Origin: Niallia sp. Man26
GTDB taxonomy: Bacteria; Bacillota; Bacilli; Bacillales; Cytobacillaceae
NCBI RefSeq assembly: GCF_022049065.2
Contig: NZ_CP095743.1
Location: 1 to 10,000, forward strand
Direction of reading: 5' to 3'
DNA length: 10,000 bases
Shown here: positions 1 to 9,285 of the stretch, piece by piece
Layout: the number at the start of each line of letters is the position of its first letter
How positions within the stretch are numbered: position 1 is the first letter of the stretch
The notes under the pieces: generated by a model
Told to the model about the DNA's origin: nothing
Databases searched by the model: none
The model's input: only the letters and a program-made list of their open reading frames with translations
Program-made: the position numbers and the translations under genes

Positions 1-1341
1 TTGGAAAATATTGCGGATCTATGGAATAAAGCGTTAAGCAATATTGAAAAAAAAATCAGCAAACCTAGCTTTGATACATGGCTTAAAGCAACGAAGGCAC
101 ATGCCCTTCAAGGTGACAGCCTAATCATAACAGCTCCTAATGAATTTGCTCGAGACTGGTTGGAAGAACGATATTCCCAGCTTATTTCGGACATTCTTGA
201 AGAAATAACTGGTGAAGAGCTTGGTGTAAAATTTATTATTCCTCAAAACCAAAAGGAGGAAGAATTTGATCTTCAAATCTCCTCTAAACAAAAGAAAAAA
301 GAAGAAGAAACAACCGAACAAACAATACTGAATTCTAAATATACTTTTGATACGTTTGTAATTGGTTCTGGGAACCGCTTTGCACATGCTGCTTCTTTAG
401 CAGTAGCTGAAGCACCGGCTAAAGCTTATAACCCGCTTTTTATTTACGGGGGTGTAGGTCTTGGAAAAACTCACTTAATGCATGCAATCGGACATTATGT
501 TTTAGATCATAATCCTTCAGCAAAGGTTGTTTATTTATCTTCGGAAAAGTTTACAAATGAGTTCATTAATAGTATTCGAGACAATAAAGGTGCAGAATTC
601 CGTGATAAATACCGGAATGTTGATGTACTTCTCATAGATGATATTCAGTTTCTTGCTGGAAAAGAATCAACACAGGAAGAATTTTTCCATACATTTAATA
701 CTTTGCATGAGGAAAGCAAACAAATCATTATCTCCAGTGACAGGCCGCCAAAGGAGATTCCAACTTTGGAAGACAGGCTTCGTTCACGGTTTGAATGGGG
801 ACTAATAACGGATATAACTCCGCCTGACTTAGAAACAAGGATTGCCATTCTTAGAAAGAAAGCAAAAGCTGATGGGTTGGACATTCCAAATGAAGTCATG
901 CTTTATATCGCGAATCAAATTGATTCCAACATCCGTGAACTAGAAGGTGCACTTATAAGAGTTGTTGCATATTCCTCCTTAATCAACAAAGACATTAATG
1001 CAGATCTTGCGGCAGAAGCATTAAAAGATATTGTCCCTAGCTCTAAGCCGCGCGTCATAACAATACATGATATTCAAAAAGTAGTCGGGGAACATTTCAG
1101 TGTGAAATTAGAGGATTTTAAGGCTAAAAAAAGAACGAAATCCATCGCTTTTCCTAGACAGATTGCCATGTACTTGTCACGTGAACTTACAGACTTTTCC
1201 CTTCCGAAGATCGGCGAAGAATTCGGCGGAAGAGATCATACTACAGTTATCCATGCACATGAAAAAATCTCAAAGCTCCTTGTATCTGATTCGCTTTTGC
1301 AAAAACAGCTAAAAGAAATCAACGAGCTCTTAAAAGTATAA
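1..1341 (+). CDS. dnaA: Chromosomal replication initiator DnaA
   Basis: AAA+ ATPase that binds DnaA boxes at oriC, melts the origin and recruits the helicase loader. It has 446 residues, the same length I recall for B. subtilis DnaA. Domain I is about residues 1-80. Domain II is a short charged linker at about 83-110, rich in Lys and Glu. Domain III carries Walker A GGVGLGKT at 150-157, the initiator-specific region around 179-196, Walker B LLIDD at 210-214, sensor I ISSD at 244-247, a probable arginine finger R263 (R264 in B. subtilis by alignment) and sensor II around R312. Domain IV ends with the DNA-binding signature [11 protein letters not shown] at 409-419. The start is TTG at base 1, which gives the family N-terminus MENI. 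Its ribosome site and promoter lie outside the window. The family call is certain; the start is very likely. Confidence 0.99.
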   Translation: MENIADLWNKALSNIEKKISKPSFDTWLKATKAHALQGDSLIITAPNEFARDWLEERYSQLISDILEEITGEELGVKFIIPQNQKEEEFDLQISSKQKKKEEETTEQTILNSKYTFDTFVIGSGNRFAHAASLAVAEAPAKAYNPLFIYGGVGLGKTHLMHAIGHYVLDHNPSAKVVYLSSEKFTNEFINSIRDNKGAEFRDKYRNVDVLLIDDIQFLAGKESTQEEFFHTFNTLHEESKQIIISSDRPPKEIPTLEDRLRSRFEWGLITDITPPDLETRIAILRKKAKADGLDIPNEVMLYIANQIDSNIRELEGALIRVVAYSSLINKDINADLAAEALKDIVPSSKPRVITIHDIQKVVGEHFSVKLEDFKAKKRTKSIAFPRQIAMYLSRELTDFSLPKIGEEFGGRDHTTVIHAHEKISKLLVSDSLLQKQLKEINELLKV

Positions 1342-1351
1342 AACTGAATAC

Positions 1352-1360
1352 TGTGCATAA
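1352..1360 (-). promoter_or_regulatory. DnaA box, exact match
   Basis: TGTGCATAA is the reverse complement of TTATGCACA, an exact fit to TTATNCACA. It lies 10 bases after the dnaA stop codon. Confidence 0.8.
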
Positions 1361-1371
1361 CTTTAACCAAC

Positions 1372-1380
1372 TTAGACACA
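1372..1380 (+). promoter_or_regulatory. DnaA box, one mismatch
   Basis: TTAGACACA differs from TTATNCACA only at the fourth base. It starts 11 bp before the next same-direction box, about one helical turn. It is a weaker site than the exact boxes, if bound at all. Confidence 0.45.
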
Positions 1381-1382
1381 GT

Positions 1383-1391
1383 CTATCCACA
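1383..1391 (+). promoter_or_regulatory. DnaA box, left half of palindrome
   Basis: CTATCCACA differs from TTATCCACA only in the first base. It directly abuts its mirror image at 1392-1400. Confidence 0.6.
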
Positions 1392-1400
1392 TGTGGATAG
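1392..1400 (-). promoter_or_regulatory. DnaA box, right half of palindrome
   Basis: TGTGGATAG is the exact reverse complement of the box at 1383-1391, with no base between them, so the two CACA ends meet at the centre of the palindrome. Confidence 0.6.
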
Positions 1401-1425
1401 ACTGTGTTTCCTTTGAAAAAGCGAG

Positions 1426-1434
1426 TTATTCACA
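1426..1434 (+). promoter_or_regulatory. DnaA box next to the unwinding element
   Basis: TTATTCACA matches TTATNCACA exactly. It is the last box before the GC cluster and trios, 12 bases upstream of the first trio. This is the place of the box that loads DnaA onto the single strand in B. subtilis. Confidence 0.85.
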
Positions 1435-1442
1435 AATTAACA

Positions 1443-1461
1443 GGGCCTACTACTATTACTA
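1443..1461 (+). promoter_or_regulatory. GC cluster and DnaA-trio element
   Basis: GGGCC at 1443-1447 is followed by the triplets CTA, CTA, CTA, TTA, CTA at 1447-1461. Read on the opposite strand these are 3'-GAT, GAT, GAT, AAT, GAT, all fitting the DnaA-trio pattern 3'-[G/A]A[T/A]. In B. subtilis such trios bind DnaA on one strand and spread melting away from the box. The next triplet, CGA, breaks the pattern, so five trios are supported. Confidence 0.85.
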
Positions 1462-1507
1462 CGATCTTTAAAAGAAATATTATTATAAATACGCAATAAA
1501 AAAACTA
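1462..1507. other. AT-rich duplex-unwinding tract
   Basis: This stretch is almost entirely A and T, directly beyond the trios and before the dnaN ribosome site. It fits the easily melted part of oriC. TATTAT and TATAAA in it resemble -10 boxes, but no matching -35 sits at a suitable distance, so no dnaN promoter is called. Confidence 0.65.
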
Positions 1508-1515
1508 ATGATAAC

Positions 1516-1520
1516 GGAGG
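1516..1520 (+). promoter_or_regulatory. dnaN ribosome binding site
   Basis: GGAGG ends 8 bases before the ATG at 1529. It decides the start against the in-frame ATG at 1508, which lies upstream of this site and would add seven residues not found in the family. Confidence 0.9.
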
Positions 1521-1528
1521 ATCAATTA

Positions 1529-2662
1529 ATGAAATTTATCATCCAAAAAGATAATCTTGTCCAAGGTGTACAGGATGTAATGAAAGCCATAACTAGCAGA
1601 ACAACAATTCCAATTCTGACAGGGATAAAAATCGTAGCAACAGAAGAAGGTGTTACATTAACAGGAAGTGATTCAGATATCTCTATTGAATCCTTTATTC
1701 CTAAAGAAGAAAATGATTCTGTCATTGTGGAAATTCAACGTCCTGGATCAATCGTGCTGCAAGCTAAATTTTTTAGTGAAATCGTTAAAAAGCTTCCTAC
1801 TAGCCAAGTAGAACTTGAAGTAGATAACTTACAAACGGTAATTCGTTCAGGGAAATCGGAATTTAACTTAAACGGTCTTGATTCTGAGGAATATCCACAT
1901 TTGCCTCAAATATCAGAAGAAAATATCTTTAAAATTCCAACTGACCTGCTAAAAAACATTATCAAACAAACAGTGTTTGCAGTGTCCACCTCAGAAACAC
2001 GCCCGGTGTTGACAGGTGTAAACTGGAAGATTGAAAATGATGACTTAATCTGTATTGCAACAGATAGCCATCGGCTTGCATTAAGAAAAGCAAAAATTGA
2101 TTCAAATACGGAACAGTCATTTAATATTGTGATTCCTGGGAAAAGCTTAAATGAGTTAAACCGTATTTTAGATGACCATAACGAACCGGTTGAGATTGTT
2201 GTGACAGAAAACCAAATTCTATTTAAGGCGAAGCATATCTTATTCTTCTCTCGCCTGCTTGAAGGGAATTATCCTGACACAAATCGTCTAATTCCGACAG
2301 AAAGCAAAACGGAAATAGTTGTGAATGCAAAAGAATTCCTGCAATCTATTGATCGTGCATCCTTGCTTGCAAGAGAAGGACGGAATAATGTCGTTAAATT
2401 CTCCACCATTGGAGAGGATGTAATTGAAATTTCATCTTTTACGCCTGAAATTGGTAAAGTTGTAGAGGAGCTAATCAGCGAGTCTATTCAAGGTGAAGAA
2501 CTGAAAATATCTTTTAGTGCCAAATATATGATGGATGCTTTAAAGGCTTTAGAAGGAACGGAAGTGAAAATTAACTTCACTGGTGCTATGCGACCGTTTG
2601 TAATCAATCCGTTAAATGATGATTCTATCCTTCAGCTAATTCTTCCAGTGCGAACATATTAA
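1529..2662 (+). CDS. dnaN: DNA polymerase III beta subunit (sliding clamp)
   Basis: Ring-shaped dimeric clamp that holds polymerase on DNA and docks many repair and replication proteins through its hydrophobic pocket. The 377 residues compare with 378 as I recall for B. subtilis and fit three clamp folds of about 120 residues each. Recognisable family stretches include SRTTIPILTGIKI near the N-terminus, the central VFAVSTSETRPVLTGVNWK, ATDSHRLALRKAK and SRLLEGNYPDT, and the C-terminal LILPVRTY typical of clamps. Translation starts at ATG 1529, giving MKFIIQKD. The gene lies 187 bp after dnaA and is followed by a hairpin terminator. It may share transcripts with dnaA as in B. subtilis; the oriC palindrome between them could lower that readthrough. 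Confidence 0.99.
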   Translation: MKFIIQKDNLVQGVQDVMKAITSRTTIPILTGIKIVATEEGVTLTGSDSDISIESFIPKEENDSVIVEIQRPGSIVLQAKFFSEIVKKLPTSQVELEVDNLQTVIRSGKSEFNLNGLDSEEYPHLPQISEENIFKIPTDLLKNIIKQTVFAVSTSETRPVLTGVNWKIENDDLICIATDSHRLALRKAKIDSNTEQSFNIVIPGKSLNELNRILDDHNEPVEIVVTENQILFKAKHILFFSRLLEGNYPDTNRLIPTESKTEIVVNAKEFLQSIDRASLLAREGRNNVVKFSTIGEDVIEISSFTPEIGKVVEELISESIQGEELKISFSAKYMMDALKALEGTEVKINFTGAMRPFVINPLNDDSILQLILPVRTY

Positions 2663-2678
2663 CAGCTGCCTAAAGCTT

Positions 2679-2708
2679 ATAGGGTGTCCCATAGGGGCAT
2701 CCTATTTT
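2679..2708 (+). terminator. Probable terminator after dnaN
   Basis: A stem of about 12 bp pairs 2679-2690 with 2694-2705 around an ATA loop, including two G-T pairs and a core of CCC against GGG. TTTT ends the structure, followed by CCTT. The U run is short, so termination may be partial. It starts 17 bases after the dnaN stop. Confidence 0.65.
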
Positions 2709-2724
2709 CCTTCATGAATAATAT

Positions 2725-2787
2725 ATTTAGGCAAAGCAGGAATTATGAATGTTTTTTATAGACGAATTTAATGCCTAAATGTTCGTC
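2725..2787. repeat. Overlapping inverted repeats upstream of yaaA
   Basis: ATTTAGGCA at 2725-2733 is the exact complement of TGCCTAAAT at 2772-2780. A second pairing joins GACGAATTTA at 2761-2770 with TAAA at 2776-2779 and TTCGTC at 2782-2787, with a two-base bulge. The two share bases 2772-2780, so they exclude each other in RNA. No T run follows. The rest of the dnaN-yaaA gap holds only the terminator and a candidate promoter. Confidence 0.5.
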
Positions 2788-2844
2788 AAAATCTCTTGAA
2801 AATGTGCTGAATACTACTAATTTATAGAAATATTTCAGTTTTCT

Positions 2845-2873
2845 TTGTGTATCGTTAAATAATTTAGTAAAAT
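2845..2873 (+). promoter_or_regulatory. Candidate sigma-A promoter for yaaA-recF
   Basis: TTGTGT (2845-2850) and TAAAAT (2868-2873) are separated by 17 bases. The -10 matches five of six bases, but the -35 matches only TTG. Initiation would fall about 25-30 bases before the yaaA start. Position after a terminator and before a gene run supports it. Confidence 0.4.
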
Positions 2874-2907
2874 AAAGAGATACGATTAAACTTGAAAGAG
2901 TGAAAAC

Positions 2908-3120
2908 ATGAACAATCAAATTAAAATTGAGACGGAATATATAACATTAGGCCAATTCTTGAAGGTTGCAGATATTATCCAATCTGGAGGAATGGCAAAA
3001 TGGTTTTTAAGTGAACATGAAGTATTTGTCAATGGAGAACAAGATCAGCGCAGAGGCAGAAAATTAAGGTCAGGCGATAAGATTGAAATTCCCTCTATTG
3101 GTACATTTACAGTTCTGTAA
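2908..3120 (+). CDS. yaaA: S4-domain RNA-binding protein YaaA (RlbA)
   Basis: Small 70-residue protein that is nearly all one S4 domain (about residues 12-60), the fold also found in ribosomal protein S4 and pseudouridine synthases. Visible signatures are ITLGQFLKVADIIQSGG, then AKWFLSEHEVFVNGE and RRGRKLRSGDKIEI with its basic RNA-facing patch. B. subtilis YaaA, also called RlbA, is 71 residues with close similarity and is linked to ribosome maturation; that role is carried over by homology. The ribosome site is weak (AAAGAG upstream of ATG 2908). The gene lies 17 bp before recF, the standard arrangement in Firmicutes, and the two are probably co-transcribed. Confidence 0.95.
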   Translation: MNNQIKIETEYITLGQFLKVADIIQSGGMAKWFLSEHEVFVNGEQDQRRGRKLRSGDKIEIPSIGTFTVL

Positions 3121-3137
3121 AAAAAGGATGATCCCTT

Positions 3138-4256
3138 ATGTTTATTGAGCAGCTGCAATTGAGGAATTACCGTAATTACGAGCACCTGGAAGTGGAATTT
3201 GAGAATAAGGTAAATGTCATTCTGGGAGAAAACGCGCAAGGCAAAACAAATGTCATGGAATCCATCTATGTTTTAGCAATGGCAAAATCCCACAGAACTT
3301 CAAATGATAAAGATCTTATTCGCTGGGACTCAGATTATGCTAAAATAGAAGGTAGATTAAAAAAAGCACATGGGCCGCTACCCATGCAGTTAGTTGTGTC
3401 TAAAAAAGGAAAAAAAGCTAAGTACAATCATATTGAGCAACGGAAGCTAAGCCAATACATCGGCAATATGAATGTTGTGATGTTTGCTCCGGAAGACCTA
3501 AATCTTGTTAAGGGTAGTCCTCAAATTAGAAGAAGATTTATTGACATGGAAATCGGGCAGATTTCCCCTGTTTATTTGCACGATATGAGCCAGTACCAAA
3601 AGATTATGCAGCAGCGAAACACTTACTTAAAACAACTGCAGATGAATAAACAGTCAGATCATACAATGCTTGAAATACTGACAGAGCAGTTTATTGATAT
3701 GGCAGTGAAGATAGTATCAAAGCGTTTTGAATTCCTGGAACTTCTGGAAAATTGGGCAATCCCAATTCATAAAGGAATTTCAAGAGGACTGGAGACATTA
3801 CAAATTCAGTATAAACCCTCGGCAGATGTATCAGAAGATCTAGATTTGTCGAAAATGAGAAGAGTATACGAAGAAAAGTTTGCCAGTGTGAAAAAAAGAG
3901 AGATTGACCGAGGTATGACCTTGTTCGGTCCCCATCGAGATGATTTATTGTTTTTCGTAAATGGAAGAGATGTTCAAACTTTTGGTTCACAAGGTCAGCA
4001 AAGAACTACAGCACTTTCGATTAAAATGGCAGAAATCGAACTCATACATGCGGAGATCCGTGAGTATCCTATCCTTTTATTAGATGATGTGCTCTCTGAA
4101 TTAGATGATTATCGACAATCTCATCTTTTGAATACCATCCAAGGAAAGGTACAAACATTCGTGACGACTACGAATGTGGATGGAATTGATCATCAAACAT
4201 TAAAAGAAGCATCTACATTCCAGGTGGAAGCAGGAACGATGAAAAAGATTCAATAG
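3138..4256 (+). CDS. recF: DNA replication and repair protein RecF
   Basis: SMC/Rad50-like ATPase that, with RecO and RecR, helps load RecA at single-stranded gaps and stalled forks. The 372 residues match the usual length. Walker A GENAQGKT is at 30-37, the ABC-type signature region FGSQGQQRT at 282-290, Walker B ILLLDD at 312-317 and the D-loop SELD at 320-323. FGPHRDDL at about 263-270 is another conserved RecF block. The start ATG 3138 follows an AAGGATG ribosome site at 3124-3130. The gene is tightly placed between yaaA (17 bp) and remB (15 bp). No defect is visible. Confidence 0.98.
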   Translation: MFIEQLQLRNYRNYEHLEVEFENKVNVILGENAQGKTNVMESIYVLAMAKSHRTSNDKDLIRWDSDYAKIEGRLKKAHGPLPMQLVVSKKGKKAKYNHIEQRKLSQYIGNMNVVMFAPEDLNLVKGSPQIRRRFIDMEIGQISPVYLHDMSQYQKIMQQRNTYLKQLQMNKQSDHTMLEILTEQFIDMAVKIVSKRFEFLELLENWAIPIHKGISRGLETLQIQYKPSADVSEDLDLSKMRRVYEEKFASVKKREIDRGMTLFGPHRDDLLFFVNGRDVQTFGSQGQQRTTALSIKMAEIELIHAEIREYPILLLDDVLSELDDYRQSHLLNTIQGKVQTFVTTTNVDGIDHQTLKEASTFQVEAGTMKKIQ

Positions 4257-4271
4257 CTTTGAGGTGAAAAA

Positions 4272-4520
4272 GTGTACGTTCATATTGGTGAAAATGTACT
4301 TATAAGAACTGTAGATATCATTACAATTTTAGACAAACAAACAATTGGTTCCTCTGAGATTACAACTGAATTTTTAAATACGCAAAAAGAGAAAACAATA
4401 AGTGGCGACAGTAAAGCTTATAAATCTATTGTTATAACAAAAGATGCCATTTATTATTCTCCAATTGCTTCCAATACACTAAAAAGGCGATCATACAGAC
4501 TGACAGCTCAGGAGTATTAG
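4272..4520 (+). CDS. remB: Extracellular matrix regulator RemB (YaaB)
   Basis: 82-residue member of the RemA/RemB (DUF370-like) family. In B. subtilis RemB, formerly YaaB, is encoded at the same place between recF and gyrB and takes part in activating matrix genes for biofilm formation. Family features are the N-terminal MYVHIGENVLIRTVDIITILD, the block KSIVITKDAIYYSPIASNTLKRR near the C-terminus, and the length (81 in B. subtilis). The start is GTG 4272 after GAGGTG at 4261-4266. The middle segment, about residues 22-48, is least like the B. subtilis protein. Function is inferred from homology and position. Confidence 0.93.
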   Translation: MYVHIGENVLIRTVDIITILDKQTIGSSEITTEFLNTQKEKTISGDSKAYKSIVITKDAIYYSPIASNTLKRRSYRLTAQEY

Positions 4521-4539
4521 CAATTTTAAGGTCTAATAG

Positions 4540-6522
<1,983 letters not shown>

Positions 6523-6545
6523 GATAAATGCAAAAGAATGACTAT

Positions 6546-6568
6546 GGTGCTAAAGGAGATTTAGCACC
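6546..6568 (+). repeat. Perfect hairpin in the gyrB-gyrA gap
   Basis: GGTGCTAAA (6546-6554) pairs perfectly with TTTAGCACC (6560-6568) around the loop GGAGA. No T run follows, so it is not an intrinsic terminator. It lies 13 bases before the gyrA ribosome site and could act in RNA processing, stability or translation. The loop itself is Shine-Dalgarno-like. Confidence 0.7.
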
Positions 6569-6581
6569 TTGCGCTTTGCTT

Positions 6582-6588
6582 AAGGAGG
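6582..6588 (+). promoter_or_regulatory. gyrA ribosome binding site
   Basis: AAGGAGG is a full-strength site ending 7 bases before ATG 6596. It selects this start over the ATG at 6605. Confidence 0.9.
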
Positions 6589-6595
6589 TTCCTAT

Positions 6596-9106
6596 ATGGC
6601 TGATATGCCGAATTCTCAAATTAAAGAAATAAATATAAGCAAGGAAATGCGTACATCCTTCTTGGATTATGCGATGAGTGTCATTGTTTCCCGTGCACTT
6701 CCAGATGTTCGAGATGGACTTAAACCTGTTCACCGCCGGATATTATATGCTATGCACGATTTAGGAATGCATTCTGACAAACCGTTTAAGAAATCTGCTC
6801 GTATTGTTGGGGAAGTAATTGGTAAGTACCATCCCCACGGTGATAGTGCTGTATATGAAACAATGGTTCGTATGGCGCAGGATTTCAACTACCGTTATAT
6901 GTTGGTAGATGGTCACGGTAACTTCGGTTCAGTTGATGGCGATTCTGCTGCAGCGATGCGTTATACGGAAGCAAGAATGTCCAAAATAGCGATGGAGCTG
7001 TTAAGGGATATCAACAAGGATACTATCGACTACACAGAAAACTTCGATGGAGAAGAAAAGGAACCTGTTGTTTTACCATCCCGTTTCCCAAACCTTTTGG
7101 TAAACGGAACAAGCGGGATTGCAGTTGGTATGGCTACAAACATACCGCCGCATCAGTTAGGAGAGGTTATTGACGGTGTTTTGGCTGTCAGCAGAAACTC
7201 TGATATTACAATTCCCGAATTGATGGAAATAATACCTGGTCCTGACTTCCCTACAAGTGGAATGATTGTCGGGAGATCTGGCATCAGAAAGGCTTACGAG
7301 ACAGGCAGAGGCTCTATCATTGTTAGAGCAAAAGTGGAAATCGAAGTAAAGCCGAATGGTAAAGAAGTAATAATCGTCAAAGAAATCCCTTATCAGGTTA
7401 ATAAAGCTCGTCTAGTAGAGCGAATTGCTGAGTTGGTTAGGGATAAGAAGATTGATGGTATTACAGACTTAAGAGATGAATCAGACCGTAATGGAATGAG
7501 GGTTGTTATTGAAGTTCGCAAGGATGCAAATGCTAATGTGCTGCTGAACAACTTATATAAGCACACAGCAATGCAGACAAGCTTTGGTATTAACTTGCTT
7601 GCGCTAGTGGACGGACAGCCTAAAGTGCTTAACTTAAAGCAATGCCTTGTTTATTATTTGGATCATCAAAAGGTTATCATTCGCCGCCGTACTGAATTTG
7701 AGTTGAGAAAAGCAGAAGCGCGCGCTCATATATTAGAGGGCTTGCGCATTGCACTTGATCATTTAGATGAAGTAATTGCCTTAATTCGCGGTTCTAGAAC
7801 AACAGATATTGCTAGAGAAGGATTAATGAGCAATTTCAATCTGTCAGAAAAGCAAGCTCAGGCAATCTTGGACATGCGTCTGCAAAGATTAACTGGACTT
7901 GAAAGAGAAAAGATAGAGGAAGAATACAAGGAATTAGTAGCATTGATTGCCGAGTTAAAATCTATTTTAGCTGATGAAGAAAAGCTGCTTGATATTATCC
8001 GTGAGGAGCTCCTTGAAGTAAAAGAGCGTTTCAATGACAAACGCCGTACAGAAATTGTAGCGGGCGGAATTGAAAATATCGAGGATGAAGATTTAATTCC
8101 AGAAGAAAATATCATCATCACACTAACTCATAACGGTTATATTAAGAGATTGCCTGCGTCTACTTATCGCGCTCAAAAACGCGGTGGCCGCGGTATTCAA
8201 GGTATGGGAACAAATGAAGATGACTTTGTGGAACAGCTTAGCACAACTTCCACTCATGATACGATTCTATTCTTTACGAATAAAGGGAAGGTATATCGCC
8301 TTAAAGGCTATGAAATCCCTGAATTCAGCCGCACAGCCAAGGGGATTCCGATTATCAACCTCCTTGGAGTAGAGAAGGATGAATGGGTGAATGCTATCAT
8401 ACCAGTCTCAGAATTTGTCGATGATTGGTTCCTATTCTTCACGACTAAGGAAGGAATATCAAAACGTTCTCCGCTATCATCATTTGCAAATATCAGGAAT
8501 AACGGGCTAATTGCCGTTAACCTAAGAGATGGAGATGAATTGATTTCTGTACGTCTCACTGACGGTAACAAGGAAATTATCATTGGAACTAAAAATGGGC
8601 TTCTAATCCGTTTCCCAGAGACAGATGTTCGCTCTATGGGTAGAACAGCTACTGGTGTTAAAGGGATTACCCTATCCTCTAATGATGAAGTTGTTGGTAT
8701 GGAAGTGTTAGAGGAAGGTTCAGAAATTCTTATCGTGACGAAAAATGGTTACGGAAAGAGAACATCTGCAGAGGAATATAGAATCCAAGGAAGAGGCGGT
8801 AAAGGTATTAAGACTTGCAATATTACTGACAAAAATGGACCGTTAGTTTCCATGAAGGCAGTAAATGGTGAGGAAGACCTGATGCTAATTACTACGGGCG
8901 GTGTCTTAATCCGTATGGCTGTCGGCGATATATCATCTATGGGTAGAAGCACTCAAGGTGTTAAGCTGATTAAGCTTAATGAAAGTGAAAGCGAATTTGT
9001 AGCAACAGTCGCTAAAGTGGAAAAAGAAGAAGAAGCTGAAACAGAAATGCCTGAAGAAACAGCGGAAGATAGCACAGTATCTGATGCTGCTGAAACTGAG
9101 GAGTAA
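6596..9106 (+). CDS. gyrA: DNA gyrase subunit A
   Basis: DNA-cleaving and DNA-wrapping subunit of gyrase; the 836 residues compare with 821 as I recall for B. subtilis. The N-terminal breakage-reunion domain carries the catalytic tyrosine Y123 in [10 protein letters not shown] and the quinolone pocket [10 protein letters not shown], with S84 and E88 in the sensitive, wild-type-like state. A coiled-coil region with [17 protein letters not shown] follows. The C-terminal beta-pinwheel starts near residue 510 and has the GyrA box as QKRGGRG at 527-533; related RGGKG repeats occur later. The last 27 or so residues (about 810-836) form a Glu-rich tail lacking fold motifs, which explains the extra length. 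The stop codon overlaps the terminator stem. Confidence 0.99.
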   Translation: MADMPNSQIKEINISKEMRTSFLDYAMSVIVSRALPDVRDGLKPVHRRILYAMHDLGMHSDKPFKKSARIVGEVIGKYHPHGDSAVYETMVRMAQDFNYRYMLVDGHGNFGSVDGDSAAAMRYTEARMSKIAMELLRDINKDTIDYTENFDGEEKEPVVLPSRFPNLLVNGTSGIAVGMATNIPPHQLGEVIDGVLAVSRNSDITIPELMEIIPGPDFPTSGMIVGRSGIRKAYETGRGSIIVRAKVEIEVKPNGKEVIIVKEIPYQVNKARLVERIAELVRDKKIDGITDLRDESDRNGMRVVIEVRKDANANVLLNNLYKHTAMQTSFGINLLALVDGQPKVLNLKQCLVYYLDHQKVIIRRRTEFELRKAEARAHILEGLRIALDHLDEVIALIRGSRTTDIAREGLMSNFNLSEKQAQAILDMRLQRLTGLEREKIEEEYKELVALIAELKSILADEEKLLDIIREELLEVKERFNDKRRTEIVAGGIENIEDEDLIPEENIIITLTHNGYIKRLPASTYRAQKRGGRGIQGMGTNEDDFVEQLSTTSTHDTILFFTNKGKVYRLKGYEIPEFSRTAKGIPIINLLGVEKDEWVNAIIPVSEFVDDWFLFFTTKEGISKRSPLSSFANIRNNGLIAVNLRDGDELISVRLTDGNKEIIIGTKNGLLIRFPETDVRSMGRTATGVKGITLSSNDEVVGMEVLEEGSEILIVTKNGYGKRTSAEEYRIQGRGGKGIKTCNITDKNGPLVSMKAVNGEEDLMLITTGGVLIRMAVGDISSMGRSTQGVKLIKLNESESEFVATVAKVEKEEEAETEMPEETAEDSTVSDAAETEE

Positions 9107-9134
9107 GAAGCTGCCAAAAGCAGCTTCTTTTTTT
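9105..9134 (+). terminator. Strong intrinsic terminator after gyrA
   Basis: GAAGCTGC (9107-9114) pairs with GCAGCTTC (9120-9127) around CAAAA, extended to 10 bp by the last two A residues of the gyrA stop codon pairing with T. Seven T residues (9128-9134) follow. It should end the gyrase transcript and isolate the next gene. Confidence 0.95.
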
Positions 9135-9220
9135 CGCTCTGGACATTTAAATGGTATAGGTAATATGACCCTTATAATCCCAAAAATAAGAATTTTCCAG
9201 TATTTTTTTTAAAAATAAGG

Positions 9221-9250
9221 TTATCATTTCAATAAAAAATAAAGTAGAAT
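9221..9250 (+). promoter_or_regulatory. Candidate promoter for the HD-GYP gene
   Basis: TTATCA (9221-9226, four of six) and TAGAAT (9245-9250, five of six) are 18 bases apart in an AT-rich gap. A promoter is expected because a strong terminator separates this gene from gyrA. The overlapping TATAAA at 9255-9260 is an alternative -10 without a good -35. Nothing else is evident in 9135-9285. Confidence 0.35.
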
Positions 9251-9285
9251 ATAGTATAAAAGTCCTTATGAGGGTGGAGTAATAC

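Larger units (their letters stand above)
1376..1407. repeat. Perfect 32-bp palindrome in oriC
   Basis: The left arm ACACAGTCTATCCACA (1376-1391) is followed directly by its exact reverse complement (1392-1407), giving 16 bp of complementarity with no spacer. The centre consists of two back-to-back DnaA boxes. Transcribed from dnaA it would fold into a long hairpin, which might serve as a dnaA terminator or pause. However, only a broken T run (TTCCTTT) follows, so this is not a classical intrinsic terminator. As DNA it could form a cruciform or give a dyad site for DnaA. Confidence 0.9.
1342..1528. other. Probable oriC, dnaA-dnaN side
   Basis: This 187-bp gap has the order known for the unwinding half of Bacillus oriC: DnaA boxes, then a GC cluster, then DnaA-trios, then AT-rich DNA. 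It contains exact TTATNCACA boxes at 1352-1360 (minus) and 1426-1434 (plus), and three one-mismatch boxes between them. Bipartite Bacillus origins also have boxes upstream of dnaA, but that half is not in the window. The identification rests on position plus motif order. Function is inferred by homology. Confidence 0.9.

Noticed and set aside
1429..1459. TTCACA and TATTAC as a dnaN promoter.
   Set aside because: The spacing is 19 bases and both elements are already explained by the DnaA box and trios.
1891..1899. Single DnaA-box-like ATATCCACA inside dnaN.
   Set aside because: One mismatch, isolated and within well-conserved coding sequence; probably chance.
2714..2761. Short ATG frame of 15 codons in the dnaN-yaaA gap.
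   Set aside because: No ribosome site, and it begins directly at the end of the dnaN terminator.
2782..2788. TTCGTCA, a fit to the Spo0A box (reverse complement TGACGAA), with a near-match AGACGAA at 2760-2766.
   Set aside because: A seven-base degenerate motif is expected several times by chance in 10 kb, and it lies in a local inverted repeat. There is no further support.
6653..6964. Possible quinolone-resistance variant of GyrA.
   Set aside because: S84 and E88 are the usual residues for Bacillus, and Y123 is intact; no resistance change is visible.
8308..8583. Open frame of 91 codons antisense to gyrA.
   Set aside because: It lies wholly opposite well-conserved gyrA coding sequence and has no ribosome site or recognisable protein; a coding shadow.
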